Assembly (NCBI GenBank): GCA_944371995.1
Contig: CALVYD010000017.1
Location: forward strand, 1-34,215
DNA length: 34,215 nucleotides
Reading direction: 5' to 3'
Source of the DNA: an uncultured Bacilli bacterium
Lineage (GTDB): Bacteria; Bacillota_I; Bacilli_A; RF39; UBA660
Position 1 is the stretch's first letter, and every line of letters begins with the position of its first letter. The notes beneath the pieces were generated by a model. The model did no database searches. It was not told the DNA's origin and worked only from the letters and a program-made list of their open reading frames with translations. This document shows, one piece after another, positions 25,751 through 33,572 of the stretch. Position numbers and translations under genes: made by a program.

Positions 25751-27094
25751 ATGACTGAAAAATATAAAGAAGAAGTATATCGTCAAGTAATAATAAAATG
25801 GAAAGAAAATAATCCTGATAAAAAATATCTAGATATTAGTTGCCAAGAAAAAATTGATATAGAAGGAATAGGATTAGTAAATATTGGCAGAAGAATTTCT
25901 GAATTAAGATACGTCTATAAAAAACAACAGTTAGGACAAGTTAATAGTAGAAATAAACATTTAACCAAAGAACAAATTGCTTGGTATACAGAACAAGGAA
26001 TGATTTGGGATTATGAAGCTTGGCAAGAAGAAGTATATCGTAAAGCCATATTGAAATGGAAAGAACAACACCCTGAAAAAAGGTATTTAGATATTAAGAA
26101 AAAAGAGCAAATAGAATTAGAAGGCATAGGCTTAATTAATCTAGGAGTATTAATAAGTATTCGCAGAGGTATTTATAATGCTATGCAACAAGGAAAGAAG
26201 TATTATACGTGCAAAACTTTAACCAGAGAACAAATTAGCTGGGATACAGAACAAGGGATGATTTGGGATTACGAGGCTTGGCAAGAAGAAATATATCGTC
26301 AAGCAATAACAAAGTGGAAAGAAAATAATCCTGATAAAAAATATTTAGATATTAATTGCCAACAAAAAATCGATGTAGAAGGCGTAGGTCTAATAAATAT
26401 AGGAACCAGAATATCTGTAATAAGACGAATATATCAGAAACAACAAGAAGCAAAAAGAGTTGGTACGAATAAGCCATTAACCAGAGAACAAATAATTTGG
26501 TATACAGAGCAAGGGATGATTTGGGATTACGAGGCTTGGCAAGAAGAAATATATCGTCAAGCAATAACAAAGTGGAAAGAAAATAATCCTGATAAAAAAT
26601 ATTTAGATATTAATTGCCAACAAAAAATCGATGTAGAAGGCGTAGGTCTAATAAATATAGGAACCAGAATATCTGTAATAAGACGAATATATCAGAAACA
26701 ACAAGAAGCAAAAAGAGTTGGTACGAATAAGCCATTAACCAGAGAACAAATAATTTGGTATACAGAGCAAGGAATGATTTGGGATTATGAAGCTTGGCAA
26801 GAAAAAGTATATCAAGAAGCAGCAATAGAATGGAAAAAACTTCACCCGGAAAAAGCGTATTTAGACATAAACTATAATGATTCAATAAAGCTAGCAGGGA
26901 TAGGAACTATAAATATTGGTACGAAAATTAACCGATTAAGAGAAAAATATAAGCTTCAGAAAAAAGAAAACAACCTTACATCAGCGAAATTGCTAACAGA
27001 CGAACAAATTGCTTGGTGGAATAGTCAAGGAATGATCTGGGATTACAAAAAATATCAAGAAGGAAGAAAAGGAAAAATCTATCAGAAGAAGTAA
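25751..27094 (+). CDS. Tandem repeat protein of five HA-like (helicase-associated domain-like) modules
   Basis: The 447-residue protein consists almost only of five repeats: 1-92, 93-178, 179-264, 265-350 and 351-436, each 86 residues after the first, plus a basic tail (EGRKGKIYQKK). Each unit reads WK..xPxKxYLDI, then GIGxINIGxxIS..R..Y, then LTxEQIxW..QGMIWD. That order matches the helicase-associated domain (W; L-G-x-W-V-x-x-R; L...R/E...LGFVWD), here with ING replacing the LGxW block. Units 3 and 4 are identical in protein and DNA. There is no helicase, nuclease, signal peptide or membrane segment. HA domains are thought to bind nucleic acid, so a DNA- or RNA-binding scaffold is possible. 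The function is unknown. It has its own promoter, a GAGGAA ribosome binding site and a terminator at 27093. Confidence 0.8.
   Translation: MTEKYKEEVYRQVIIKWKENNPDKKYLDISCQEKIDIEGIGLVNIGRRISELRYVYKKQQLGQVNSRNKHLTKEQIAWYTEQGMIWDYEAWQEEVYRKAILKWKEQHPEKRYLDIKKKEQIELEGIGLINLGVLISIRRGIYNAMQQGKKYYTCKTLTREQISWDTEQGMIWDYEAWQEEIYRQAITKWKENNPDKKYLDINCQQKIDVEGVGLINIGTRISVIRRIYQKQQEAKRVGTNKPLTREQIIWYTEQGMIWDYEAWQEEIYRQAITKWKENNPDKKYLDINCQQKIDVEGVGLINIGTRISVIRRIYQKQQEAKRVGTNKPLTREQIIWYTEQGMIWDYEAWQEKVYQEAAIEWKKLHPEKAYLDINYNDSIKLAGIGTINIGTKINRLREKYKLQKKENNLTSAKLLTDEQIAWWNSQGMIWDYKKYQEGRKGKIYQKK
26252..26772 (+). repeat. Exact 258-bp tandem duplication inside the repeat gene
   Basis: Bases 26252-26514 are identical to 26510-26772, at a period of 258 bp (86 codons), with no mismatch seen on reading. 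They encode units 3 and 4. The next unit differs by an A at the equivalent of the G at 26515. Even the third codon positions are unchanged, so the duplication is recent or kept identical by gene conversion. Confidence 0.95.
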
Positions 27095-27122
27095 GGTTTA
27101 CGAAAGTAAATCTTTTCTTTTA
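27093..27122 (+). terminator. Terminator after the five-repeat gene
   Basis: AAGGTTTAC (27093-27101) pairs with GTAAATCTT (27106-27114) around a GAAA tetraloop, with one G-U pair, and a T-rich tail follows. It includes the stop codon. Confidence 0.8.
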
Positions 27123-27135
27123 TAGAAAAATATAG

Positions 27136-27141
27136 TATAAT
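27136..27141 (+). promoter_or_regulatory. -10 box of the three-repeat gene
   Basis: TATAAT at 27136-27141 is followed by AAG and a run to the start codon that matches the region before 25751. The -35 position (TTTTCT, 17 bp upstream) is weak and falls in the terminator tail. Confidence 0.45.
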
Positions 27142-27166
27142 AAGAACCCTAGAAAAGAGGAAGTTT

Positions 27167-27988
27167 ATGATAAAAAAGCAAAAAGAAGAAATAGTAAAAC
27201 ACGCTGTATTAAAGTGGCAAGGAGAACATCCTGATAAAAAATATTTAGATATAAAGTATCGTGAAACAATAGTATTAAAAGGAATTGGTAAAGTAAATAT
27301 CGGAAGAGAAATTTCTAGCTTAAGGAATATTTATAAAAGCCAACAAGAAGGGACAAATAATACTGAGAATAACTTATCTAAAGAAGCAATTAGCTGGTAT
27401 ACAAAGCAAGGAATGATTTGGGATTATGAAGCTTGGCAAGAAAAAGTATATAGACACGCTGTATTAAAGTGGCAAGCACTGCATCCAGAAAAAAAGTATT
27501 TAGATATTAAGAAAAAAGAACAAATAGAATTAGAAGGTATAGGATTAATTAATCTAGGAGTATTAATCAGTGTTCGTAGAGGTATTTATAATGCTATGCA
27601 GCAAGGACAAAAATATCAAACTTGTAAAGATTTAACAGAAGAGCAAATTTCCTGGGATGAAGACCATGGGATGATTTGGAATTATGAAGCTTGGCAAGAA
27701 AAAGTCTATCAAAATGCAGTGTTAGAATGGAAAGCTATTCATCCTGATAGAACTAACCTTGATATTTCACATAAAGAAACAATAAATCTAGACGGAATAG
27801 GAACTATAAATATTGGTCAAAAAATCTGCCTTCTAAGGTATACATATAAAGTTCAAATAAGAGGAGAAAGAAATTTTAAAAATTTGACTGAGGAACAGAT
27901 TGCTTGGTATACAGAACAAGGAATGATTTGGGATTACAAAAAGTATCAAGAAGAAAGAAAAGGAAAAATCTATCAGAAGAAGATATAG
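27167..27988 (+). CDS. Paralogous tandem repeat protein of three HA-like modules
   Basis: The 273-residue protein has three repeats (1-91, 92-177, 178-261) and a tail EERKGKIYQKKI like that of its neighbour. Unit 1 matches unit 1 of the 25751 gene, unit 2 (LINLGVLISVRRGIYNAMQQG) is nearly identical to its unit 2, and unit 3 matches its last unit. So this gene looks like the same design without the two identical middle units. Every unit ends in GMIWD or GMIWN plus YEAWQ or YKKYQ. There is no catalytic domain or membrane segment. It starts 72 nt after its paralogue, after AAGAGGAAG. Function unknown; a nucleic acid-binding role is inferred from HA likeness only. Confidence 0.8.
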   Translation: MIKKQKEEIVKHAVLKWQGEHPDKKYLDIKYRETIVLKGIGKVNIGREISSLRNIYKSQQEGTNNTENNLSKEAISWYTKQGMIWDYEAWQEKVYRHAVLKWQALHPEKKYLDIKKKEQIELEGIGLINLGVLISVRRGIYNAMQQGQKYQTCKDLTEEQISWDEDHGMIWNYEAWQEKVYQNAVLEWKAIHPDRTNLDISHKETINLDGIGTINIGQKICLLRYTYKVQIRGERNFKNLTEEQIAWYTEQGMIWDYKKYQEERKGKIYQKKI

Positions 27989-28011
27989 AAGAAAGTATCT
28001 TTATTTTCTTA
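27980..28011 (+). terminator. Weak terminator after the three-repeat gene
   Basis: AAGATA (27980-27985) pairs with TATCTT (27996-28001) around a 10-nt loop that holds the stop codon, followed by TTATTTTCTT. Confidence 0.4.
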
Positions 28012-28179
28012 AACTTCGAAAGCACTGTTTTAATTGGAAGACAAACTGAACTATATCAAAAAAATGAATGAGACAATATATCACAGACTAAAACGAATAT
28101 AATGATAATGAGAAAATACTAGAAAGAAATTGATAAGGTGATAACCTACAGTAAAAAAGAAAAGGAAAGAAAAGTGAAT

Positions 28180-28695
28180 ATGCAAAAAATAAATTTAACC
28201 GAGAACTTAAGCATAAAAAAATTAAATCCCAATAATCCGTTAGATATATTACTAATAGAGGAGTTAGAACAGGATAAGGAAATATCAGGAGATAAAGGAT
28301 ATTTAGGTTCTCTAATGAGTGAAATAAAAAGCAAAAAACATTTGTATCATGAAAAACTATATAATAGTTCTTATATTATTTATCATCAAAGATATCCTAT
28401 TGGTTATCTAAAAATATCACCAATGTTTATGTATGAAGGAGAAAACATGGTAGATATCTCTTATGCTATCCATAAAGAGGCAAGACATAAAGGATATATG
28501 TACCAAACGCTAGAAAGTGTAGTTGATACACTGTATGATACATATAGTGAAATTGAGAATATAATGTTACTGATTGACTATAAAAATAAAGCAAGTAGAA
28601 ACGTAGCAAGACATGCAGGATTTATAAGTGATGGTCTAACTGAAGAAGAAAATAAAGAAAGAGAATATGTTATCTATCAAAAAACGCGAAAATAA
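28180..28695 (+). CDS. GNAT family N-acetyltransferase
   Basis: The 171-residue product has the GNAT layout. PIGYLKISPMF gives strand 4, then DISYAIHKEARHKGYMYQTL carries the acetyl-CoA loop (R/H-x-K-G-Y), and NKASRNVARHAGFISDGL is the typical C-terminal N-x-x-S...A...GF block. It should move an acetyl group from acetyl-CoA to an amine; the substrate is unknown. The ATG at 28180 is chosen, as GGAAAG lies upstream and it gives a normal GNAT length; a GTG at 28138 in the same frame adds 14 charged residues and cannot be excluded. It stands alone between the repeat genes and the division cluster. Confidence 0.85.
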   Translation: MQKINLTENLSIKKLNPNNPLDILLIEELEQDKEISGDKGYLGSLMSEIKSKKHLYHEKLYNSSYIIYHQRYPIGYLKISPMFMYEGENMVDISYAIHKEARHKGYMYQTLESVVDTLYDTYSEIENIMLLIDYKNKASRNVARHAGFISDGLTEEENKEREYVIYQKTRK

Positions 28696-28719
28696 ATCTG
28701 AACAAGATTTATTTTTTTT
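28691..28719 (+). terminator. Terminator after the GNAT gene
   Basis: AATAAATC (28691-28698) pairs with GATTTATT (28706-28713) around a 7-nt loop, followed by T8. It overlaps the stop codon. Confidence 0.8.
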
Positions 28720-28760
28720 GTCAATAATCTGTCAACAAACAAAAAAACTTCTAGCAAATA

Positions 28761-28788
28761 TTTACAAAATGGCATGAATTAGTTTAAT
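28761..28788 (+). promoter_or_regulatory. Promoter of the mraZ cluster
   Basis: TTTACA (28761-28766) is followed by TTTAAT (28783-28788) at 16 bp spacing; TAATAT (28785-28790) at 18 bp is an alternative. Transcription would start around 28796, just before the TGG repeats. Confidence 0.6.
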
Positions 28789-28801
28789 ATATAAGTAATC
28801 A

Positions 28802-28827
28802 GTGGTAGCTGGTGGTGAAAAATGGGG
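28802..28827 (+). promoter_or_regulatory. Candidate MraZ operator: three TGG repeats at 10-bp period
   Basis: TGGT (28803), TGGT (28813) and TGGG (28823) recur at exactly 10 bp. MraZ in E. coli is known to bind three TGGG-type direct repeats with 5-nt spacers upstream of its own gene. The match in number and spacing supports autoregulation here; the last repeat also doubles as the ribosome binding site region of mraZ. Confidence 0.6.
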
Positions 28828-28834
28828 GATTTAT

Positions 28835-29272
28835 ATGTTCTTGGGAGAGTATCATCATTCAATCGATGATAAAGGAAGGTTAATTATTCCAGCAAAATTT
28901 AGATCAGAATTAGGTGATAAGTTTATTATCACAAGAGGAATTGAAAATTGCTTATTTGCATACCCAGAAAAACGCTGGGAAGAAATTGTCCATAAACTAG
29001 AGTCCTTACCATTTACCAAAAAAGATGCAAGAAATTTTACACGTTTCTTTCTCTCCGGTGCTACTGTAGCAGAATTTGACAAGCAAGGCCGTGTTAATAT
29101 TACCTCCCCATTAATCAATTATGCCAGTATTGAAAAAGACTGTGTAATCATCGGTACTGGTGATAGGTTAGAAATATGGTCAGAAGATGCTTGGAACAGC
29201 TTTTTCGATTCTGCATCCATCAACATGTCTGATATAGCCGAAAATTTATTTAACGAAAGTGTGGATTTATAG
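28835..29272 (+). CDS. mraZ: Transcriptional regulator MraZ
   Basis: The 145-residue protein has two AbrB-like (SpoVT/MazE) halves, each with a DxxGR signature: MFLGEYHHSIDDKGRLIIP at the start and EFDKQGRVNITSP in the second half. MraZ forms rings that bind direct repeats before its own gene and controls the division and wall cluster. The start at 28835 gives the normal MFLGE start and follows GGGGGAT; the frame upstream reads through the TGG repeats and is not coding. Its stop codon overlaps the start of rsmH by 1 nt, so the two are co-translated. Confidence 0.95.
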   Translation: MFLGEYHHSIDDKGRLIIPAKFRSELGDKFIITRGIENCLFAYPEKRWEEIVHKLESLPFTKKDARNFTRFFLSGATVAEFDKQGRVNITSPLINYASIEKDCVIIGTGDRLEIWSEDAWNSFFDSASINMSDIAENLFNESVDL

Positions 29273-30201
29273 TGGAAAAACATATTAGTGTATTATTAGA
29301 AGAATCAGTTTCTGCTTTGAATTTAAAAGAAGATAGTACAATTGTAGATTGTACTTTAGGCTATGGAGGACACAGTAGTTACATCTTGCAACGAATAAAA
29401 AGAGGGAACCTATTCGCCTTTGATCAAGATAGTGAAGCAATTCGGCATAGTACTAGTCGCCTTAGTGCGATTGGTACTAACTTCACTATTATCAAAAGTA
29501 ACTTTGTAAACTTAAAAGAAGAACTAAATAAATTAAATGTCCATGAAGTAGATGGCATCCTTTTTGATTTAGGAGTATCCTCTCCTCAACTAGATGATGC
29601 ATCCCGTGGTTTTTCATATCATGAAGATGCAAGGCTTGATATGCGCATGGATAAAGAAAATAAATTATCTGCCTATGAGGTAGTAAATAACTATACGCAA
29701 GAAGAACTAACTAGGATATTTTATAAATACGGGGAAGATAAATTTTCAAAAAATATTGCCAAAAAAATAGTAGAAGTAAGAGCACAAAAACCAATTGAAA
29801 CAACACTAGAGTTAGTAGAAGTAATAAAAAGTGCTGTTCCTATGAAATTTAGAAAGGACAAGCATCCAGCAAGACAAATCTTCCAAGCAATAAGAATTGA
29901 AGTAAATCATGAACTTGATGTTTTAGTTCCTGCCCTAGAGCAAGCACTTTCATTAATTAAAGTCGGTGGAAGAGTAGCAGTAATTACCTTCCATTCTCTA
30001 GAAGATAGAATTGTAAAGCAATATTTTAAAGAAAAATGTAAAATAGATGATAAGGTAAAAGGATTACCAAATATTCCAGAAGAATATTTACCAGATTTTA
30101 AATTAGTAGTAAATAAAGCTATTCTTCCAAGTGAAGAAGAACTAGAAAATAATAATAGAGCAAGAAGTGCAAAACTTCGAGTAATAGAAAAAATAAAATA
30201 A
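29272..30201 (+). CDS. rsmH: 16S rRNA (cytosine-1402-N4)-methyltransferase
   Basis: The 309-residue protein has the normal RsmH/MraW length. The N-terminal HISVLLEESVSAL, the SAM-binding VDCTLGYGGHS, FDLGVSSPQLDDASRGFSY and the C-terminal VITFHSLEDRIVK are all family hallmarks. It methylates N4 of C1402 in the decoding centre of the 30S subunit. The start is a GTG that overlaps the mraZ stop codon by 1 nt; there is no strong Shine-Dalgarno sequence, so translational coupling is likely. It is the second gene of the division cluster. Confidence 0.95.
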   Translation: MEKHISVLLEESVSALNLKEDSTIVDCTLGYGGHSSYILQRIKRGNLFAFDQDSEAIRHSTSRLSAIGTNFTIIKSNFVNLKEELNKLNVHEVDGILFDLGVSSPQLDDASRGFSYHEDARLDMRMDKENKLSAYEVVNNYTQEELTRIFYKYGEDKFSKNIAKKIVEVRAQKPIETTLELVEVIKSAVPMKFRKDKHPARQIFQAIRIEVNHELDVLVPALEQALSLIKVGGRVAVITFHSLEDRIVKQYFKEKCKIDDKVKGLPNIPEEYLPDFKLVVNKAILPSEEELENNNRARSAKLRVIEKIK

Positions 30202-30217
30202 GAAAGAAGGAGGAACA

Positions 30218-30520
30218 ATGAGAAAAGTAAAGAAGCGCCTAAAAATGTCTAAATTTGAAAAACTAATTTATACGTTAGCTTTATTCTTGTTAGTAATTTC
30301 TCCGGTATCGATTGTTTTTTCGAAAGCAACATTAGCTAATATCAACTATGAAGTAGAAAAACAAAAAAAGTTGATAGAAGAACAACAGAAAACAAATGAA
30401 AGCTTAGCAATGACAATCAATGAATTAGCTTCCCTTACAAAAATTCAAGAAGTTGCAGAACAACAAGGATTAAGTTATAATAATAATAATATAAAGACTG
30501 TAACAGAAGATGAAAAATAG
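30218..30520 (+). CDS. ftsL: Cell division protein FtsL
   Basis: The 100-residue protein has a basic cytoplasmic start, one membrane helix (about 15-36, LIYTLALFLLVISPVSIVF) and an outside coiled coil (VEKQKKLIEEQQKTNESL). This is the FtsL design, and the place between rsmH and pbpB is where ftsL lies in Bacillota. FtsL pairs with DivIC/FtsB in the divisome and activates FtsW and its penicillin-binding protein. The sequence is too variable for a motif call, so size, shape and order support it. AAGGAGGAAC is the ribosome binding site. Confidence 0.85.
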   Translation: MRKVKKRLKMSKFEKLIYTLALFLLVISPVSIVFSKATLANINYEVEKQKKLIEEQQKTNESLAMTINELASLTKIQEVAEQQGLSYNNNNIKTVTEDEK

Positions 30521-30531
30521 GATGTGAGGAA

Positions 30532-32694
30532 ATGAAAAAAGCAAAAAAGAGAAAGACAAATAATATCAGATATTCAAAGATAGTAATTTTTGCTTCTCTT
30601 TTTTTGTTTGCATGCATGATTGGTAGAGTCATCCAATTAGGATTATCAACAGAAATAGATGGTGTGAATTTAAAGGAGTTAGCAAGTAAAAGAACTACAA
30701 CAAAGGAAATATTAACAGCAAAACGTGGTAGTATTTATACATCTGATGGAGATGCTCTAGCTCAAAATGTTTCATCCTATAAGTTAATTGCTTATCTGGA
30801 TTCTAAGAGAACAACGAATAAAAATAATCCTCAACACGTAGTAGATAAAGAAAAAACAGCCGAAGTCTTAGCACCAATATTAGAAATGACAAAAGAAGAG
30901 GTTTTAGGATACTTATCGAAAGAAAATGTTTATCAAACAGAGTTTGGTTCTAAAGGAAAGGGATTATCAGAATTAACAAAAAATAAAATCGAAGCTCTAA
31001 ATTTACCAGGAATTGATTTTGTAGAAAGTTTTAAAAGATATTATCCAAAAGGAGATTTTGCATCTTATACAGTAGGATATGCTAAATCAACAACGAATGA
31101 AGAAACAGGAGAAGAAACAATTACTGGTGAAATGGGAATTGAAAAATATTATGATAAAATTTTAAAGGGTGAAGACGGCTACATTCAATATCAAAAAGAC
31201 TTACAAGGATATAAAATTGCTGATACCAATGAAGTAAGAAAAGAAGCATCGCAAGGTAAAGATATTTATCTAACGATTGATAGTCAAATTCAATTCTTTG
31301 TAGAACAAGCCTTAAATAATGCTGATATTGACTACGACTGGGAATGGTTCAATATTACTATTATGGATGCTAAAACAGGAGCATTACTTGCTACTGCAAC
31401 AACACCATCTTTTGATCCTAATGTAAGAAATATTACCAACTATCTAGATTATACGGTATCATCTCCTTACGAACCAGGTTCAACGATGAAAACATTTACT
31501 TATATGGCTGCCATGGAAAATGGAGTTTATAATGGTCAAGAAACATATTTATCAGGAGTATATACAACAACCGATGGTACCCAGATAGGTGACTGGGATC
31601 GTAATGGCTGGGGAGTAATTACATTCGATAAAGGATATGCTATGAGTAGTAACGTAGGAGTAATTAACTTAATTAATCGCCATATGAGTAGTGCTATGTT
31701 AAGAGAATATTTTAAAAAATTAGGATTTGGAAGAAAAACAGGAATTACGCTTCCAAATGAAGAAGCAGGAAAACTAAATTTTAAATATGAAACAGAAATC
31801 TATAATGCCGGATTTGGACAAGGAATCACAACAACACCAATTCAAAATGTAAAAGCGTTGACATCCCTAACCAATGATGGAATGTTACTTGAGCCATATA
31901 TTGTGAGTAAAATAGTAGATCCTTCTACGAAAGAAGTAATTTTAAAAAATAAAAGAACAGAGATAGAAAGAGTCGCATCTTCAGAAACAGTTGCTAAAAT
32001 AATTCAATTAATGGATGACTGTGTTAATGGAATAGGTAATACCGGAAGTGGCTTTAGAATACCAAGTGGGGAATTAATCGGAAAAACTGGTACTGCCCAG
32101 ATTGCATCTGAGGATGGTAGTGGATACTTATCTGGAACAGAAGATATCATTTCATCTTTTTCAGGAATTTATCCAAAAAGCGATCCTAAATTAATAATCT
32201 ACGCATCAGTAAAAAGACCATCTGGAGGAAGTCAAAAACCATTATCTAATGCAATAAAAGAAATAGTAAATAATGCCTCTAAATATTATGGAAATGACGA
32301 TACTGCTTCTCCAGAAATACAGATTACAGAATACGAAATGCCAAGTTTTGTTAATAAAGACCTAGAATCTACAAAAACAAATTTAACTGCATCAGGAATA
32401 GAATATACCGTAATAGGAACAGGAAATAAAGTAATAAAACAATACCCTGAAAAAGGTGATACAATTACTAATAAGGATATGGTATATTTAATTACAAATG
32501 ATCAAAACTTGACAATTCCAAATGTTGTAGGTTTATCATCTAAAGTAGCAAATAGTATTTTAAGTCTACTAGGAATAAAAGTTAATTTAGATGGTGTAGG
32601 ATATGTAACAGCACAGAGTATAGCAGAGTCCACACCAATTACTGATGGATTAGAAATAACACTGACCCTAAGTCCTAAATTTAGTAGTAGTTAA
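30532..32694 (+). CDS. pbpB: Class B penicillin-binding protein with two PASTA domains (PBP2B-like)
   Basis: The 720-residue protein has an N-terminal membrane anchor (about 17-37), a dimerisation/pedestal region (about 50-230) and a transpeptidase domain with all three motifs: STMK (Ser317, Lys320), SSN (372-374) and KTGT (518-521). Two PASTA repeats follow at about 603-655 and 657-715 (the second starts TIPNVVGLSS). The enzyme cross-links stem peptides at the septum with FtsW and is the target of beta-lactams. Two PASTA domains and length fit B. subtilis PBP2B better than SpoVD, which has one. The start follows GTGAGGA, 11 nt after ftsL. mraY and murE, which often follow, are not present; unknown genes follow instead. 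Confidence 0.95.
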   Translation: MKKAKKRKTNNIRYSKIVIFASLFLFACMIGRVIQLGLSTEIDGVNLKELASKRTTTKEILTAKRGSIYTSDGDALAQNVSSYKLIAYLDSKRTTNKNNPQHVVDKEKTAEVLAPILEMTKEEVLGYLSKENVYQTEFGSKGKGLSELTKNKIEALNLPGIDFVESFKRYYPKGDFASYTVGYAKSTTNEETGEETITGEMGIEKYYDKILKGEDGYIQYQKDLQGYKIADTNEVRKEASQGKDIYLTIDSQIQFFVEQALNNADIDYDWEWFNITIMDAKTGALLATATTPSFDPNVRNITNYLDYTVSSPYEPGSTMKTFTYMAAMENGVYNGQETYLSGVYTTTDGTQIGDWDRNGWGVITFDKGYAMSSNVGVINLINRHMSSAMLREYFKKLGFGRKTGITLPNEEAGKLNFKYETEIYNAGFGQGITTTPIQNVKALTSLTNDGMLLEPYIVSKIVDPSTKEVILKNKRTEIERVASSETVAKIIQLMDDCVNGIGNTGSGFRIPSGELIGKTGTAQIASEDGSGYLSGTEDIISSFSGIYPKSDPKLIIYASVKRPSGGSQKPLSNAIKEIVNNASKYYGNDDTASPEIQITEYEMPSFVNKDLESTKTNLTASGIEYTVIGTGNKVIKQYPEKGDTITNKDMVYLITNDQNLTIPNVVGLSSKVANSILSLLGIKVNLDGVGYVTAQSIAESTPITDGLEITLTLSPKFSSS

Positions 32695-32708
32695 AGGATG
32701 TGTTTTAA

Positions 32709-33572
32709 ATGAATAAGACATTATTCTTAATAGAAGTAATAGGTGTAATTATTGCTATTATCGTTGTATTAATAGTAAAAGTGATACCAGAATATGAAAA
32801 TAGTCTCGGTAGTAGTGAAAAATTATTTATATATGGAAACTATAAAACAAGTGTAGAAATAAAAGTAGAGGAAGGCTCAGAGTTTTTATTAATAATCGAC
32901 GATAAGAATCAAATCTATCAAATATTTTTTGAAAATAGTCAATCAACAATACTAGCAAACAAAGATATAGAAACAAAAAGTATTAAGGTTGCAATACCAG
33001 AAATAGTCCAAATTTTAATACAGAATAATGAGCTAGAAAATAAGAGGATAACAATAGTTAATTATAAAGACGAAAACATAAGTAATCAAATAGTTACTAG
33101 TTTTAATGAAGAGTTGATAAAAAATAATAAATCTTGTTCACTAGAGACACAAACTTCTACACTACAAGAAAAAGCACAAAGTATAAATATAGAAGAAACA
33201 GAACCTGATAAAATATTATGGAAATTATATGAAATATCTTATGAATATATGAGTAATATGGAGTCATCTACTAATGAAGTTATGACTTTTACAAAAGAAG
33301 AAGCTATTTCTTATATGGATAATATTTATCAAAAATTACAAACGTATATGCTAAATAAAAATATTAAAGACCAGTCAAGAGATGACTTATCGATGCCAAT
33401 ACAATATATTCCGGGAGATATTAATAATGAAATTTATCCAACCAGTAGCAGCTGGTATTATATAGAAGACTATAAAATATATGCAGAAATTACACTATCA
33501 GAAGGAGTAAATAATTATACCTATTGCTACAACGGATCCTTAGAAGAGAAGAAAGAGGGAATGTGTACATGA
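32709..33572 (+). CDS. Unknown single-pass membrane protein, 287 aa
   Basis: I do not recognise this protein. It starts with a membrane helix (about 7-25, IEVIGVIIAIIVVLIVKVI), so the rest should be outside the cell. Residues about 30-110 alternate short beta strands (SVEIKVEEGSEFLLIIDDKN), and about 150-230 look helical (WKLYEISYEYMSN). Four cysteines are present (one near residue 143, two in the C-terminal YTYCYNG and GMCT stretches and others), so disulfides are possible. AAAGGATGTG lies before its start, 14 nt after pbpB. Its stop overlaps the next start in ATGA, so the two are co-translated. The place after pbpB suggests a link to envelope or division, but no motif supports it. Confidence 0.7.
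   Translation: MNKTLFLIEVIGVIIAIIVVLIVKVIPEYENSLGSSEKLFIYGNYKTSVEIKVEEGSEFLLIIDDKNQIYQIFFENSQSTILANKDIETKSIKVAIPEIVQILIQNNELENKRITIVNYKDENISNQIVTSFNEELIKNNKSCSLETQTSTLQEKAQSINIEETEPDKILWKLYEISYEYMSNMESSTNEVMTFTKEEAISYMDNIYQKLQTYMLNKNIKDQSRDDLSMPIQYIPGDINNEIYPTSSSWYYIEDYKIYAEITLSEGVNNYTYCYNGSLEEKKEGMCT

Noticed and set aside
26252..26772. CRISPR-like repeat array
   Set aside because: The repeats are 258 bp, in frame and coding, with no spacers and no cas genes.
26352..26885. Two near-identical minus-strand frames inside the repeat gene
   Set aside because: They repeat only because the plus-strand units are duplicated; they have Leu-rich antisense sequence and no start signals.
28005..28137. 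Possible small gene or RNA before the GNAT gene
   Set aside because: No frame with a ribosome binding site and no stable fold is seen; only a TATAAT at 28098 stands out.
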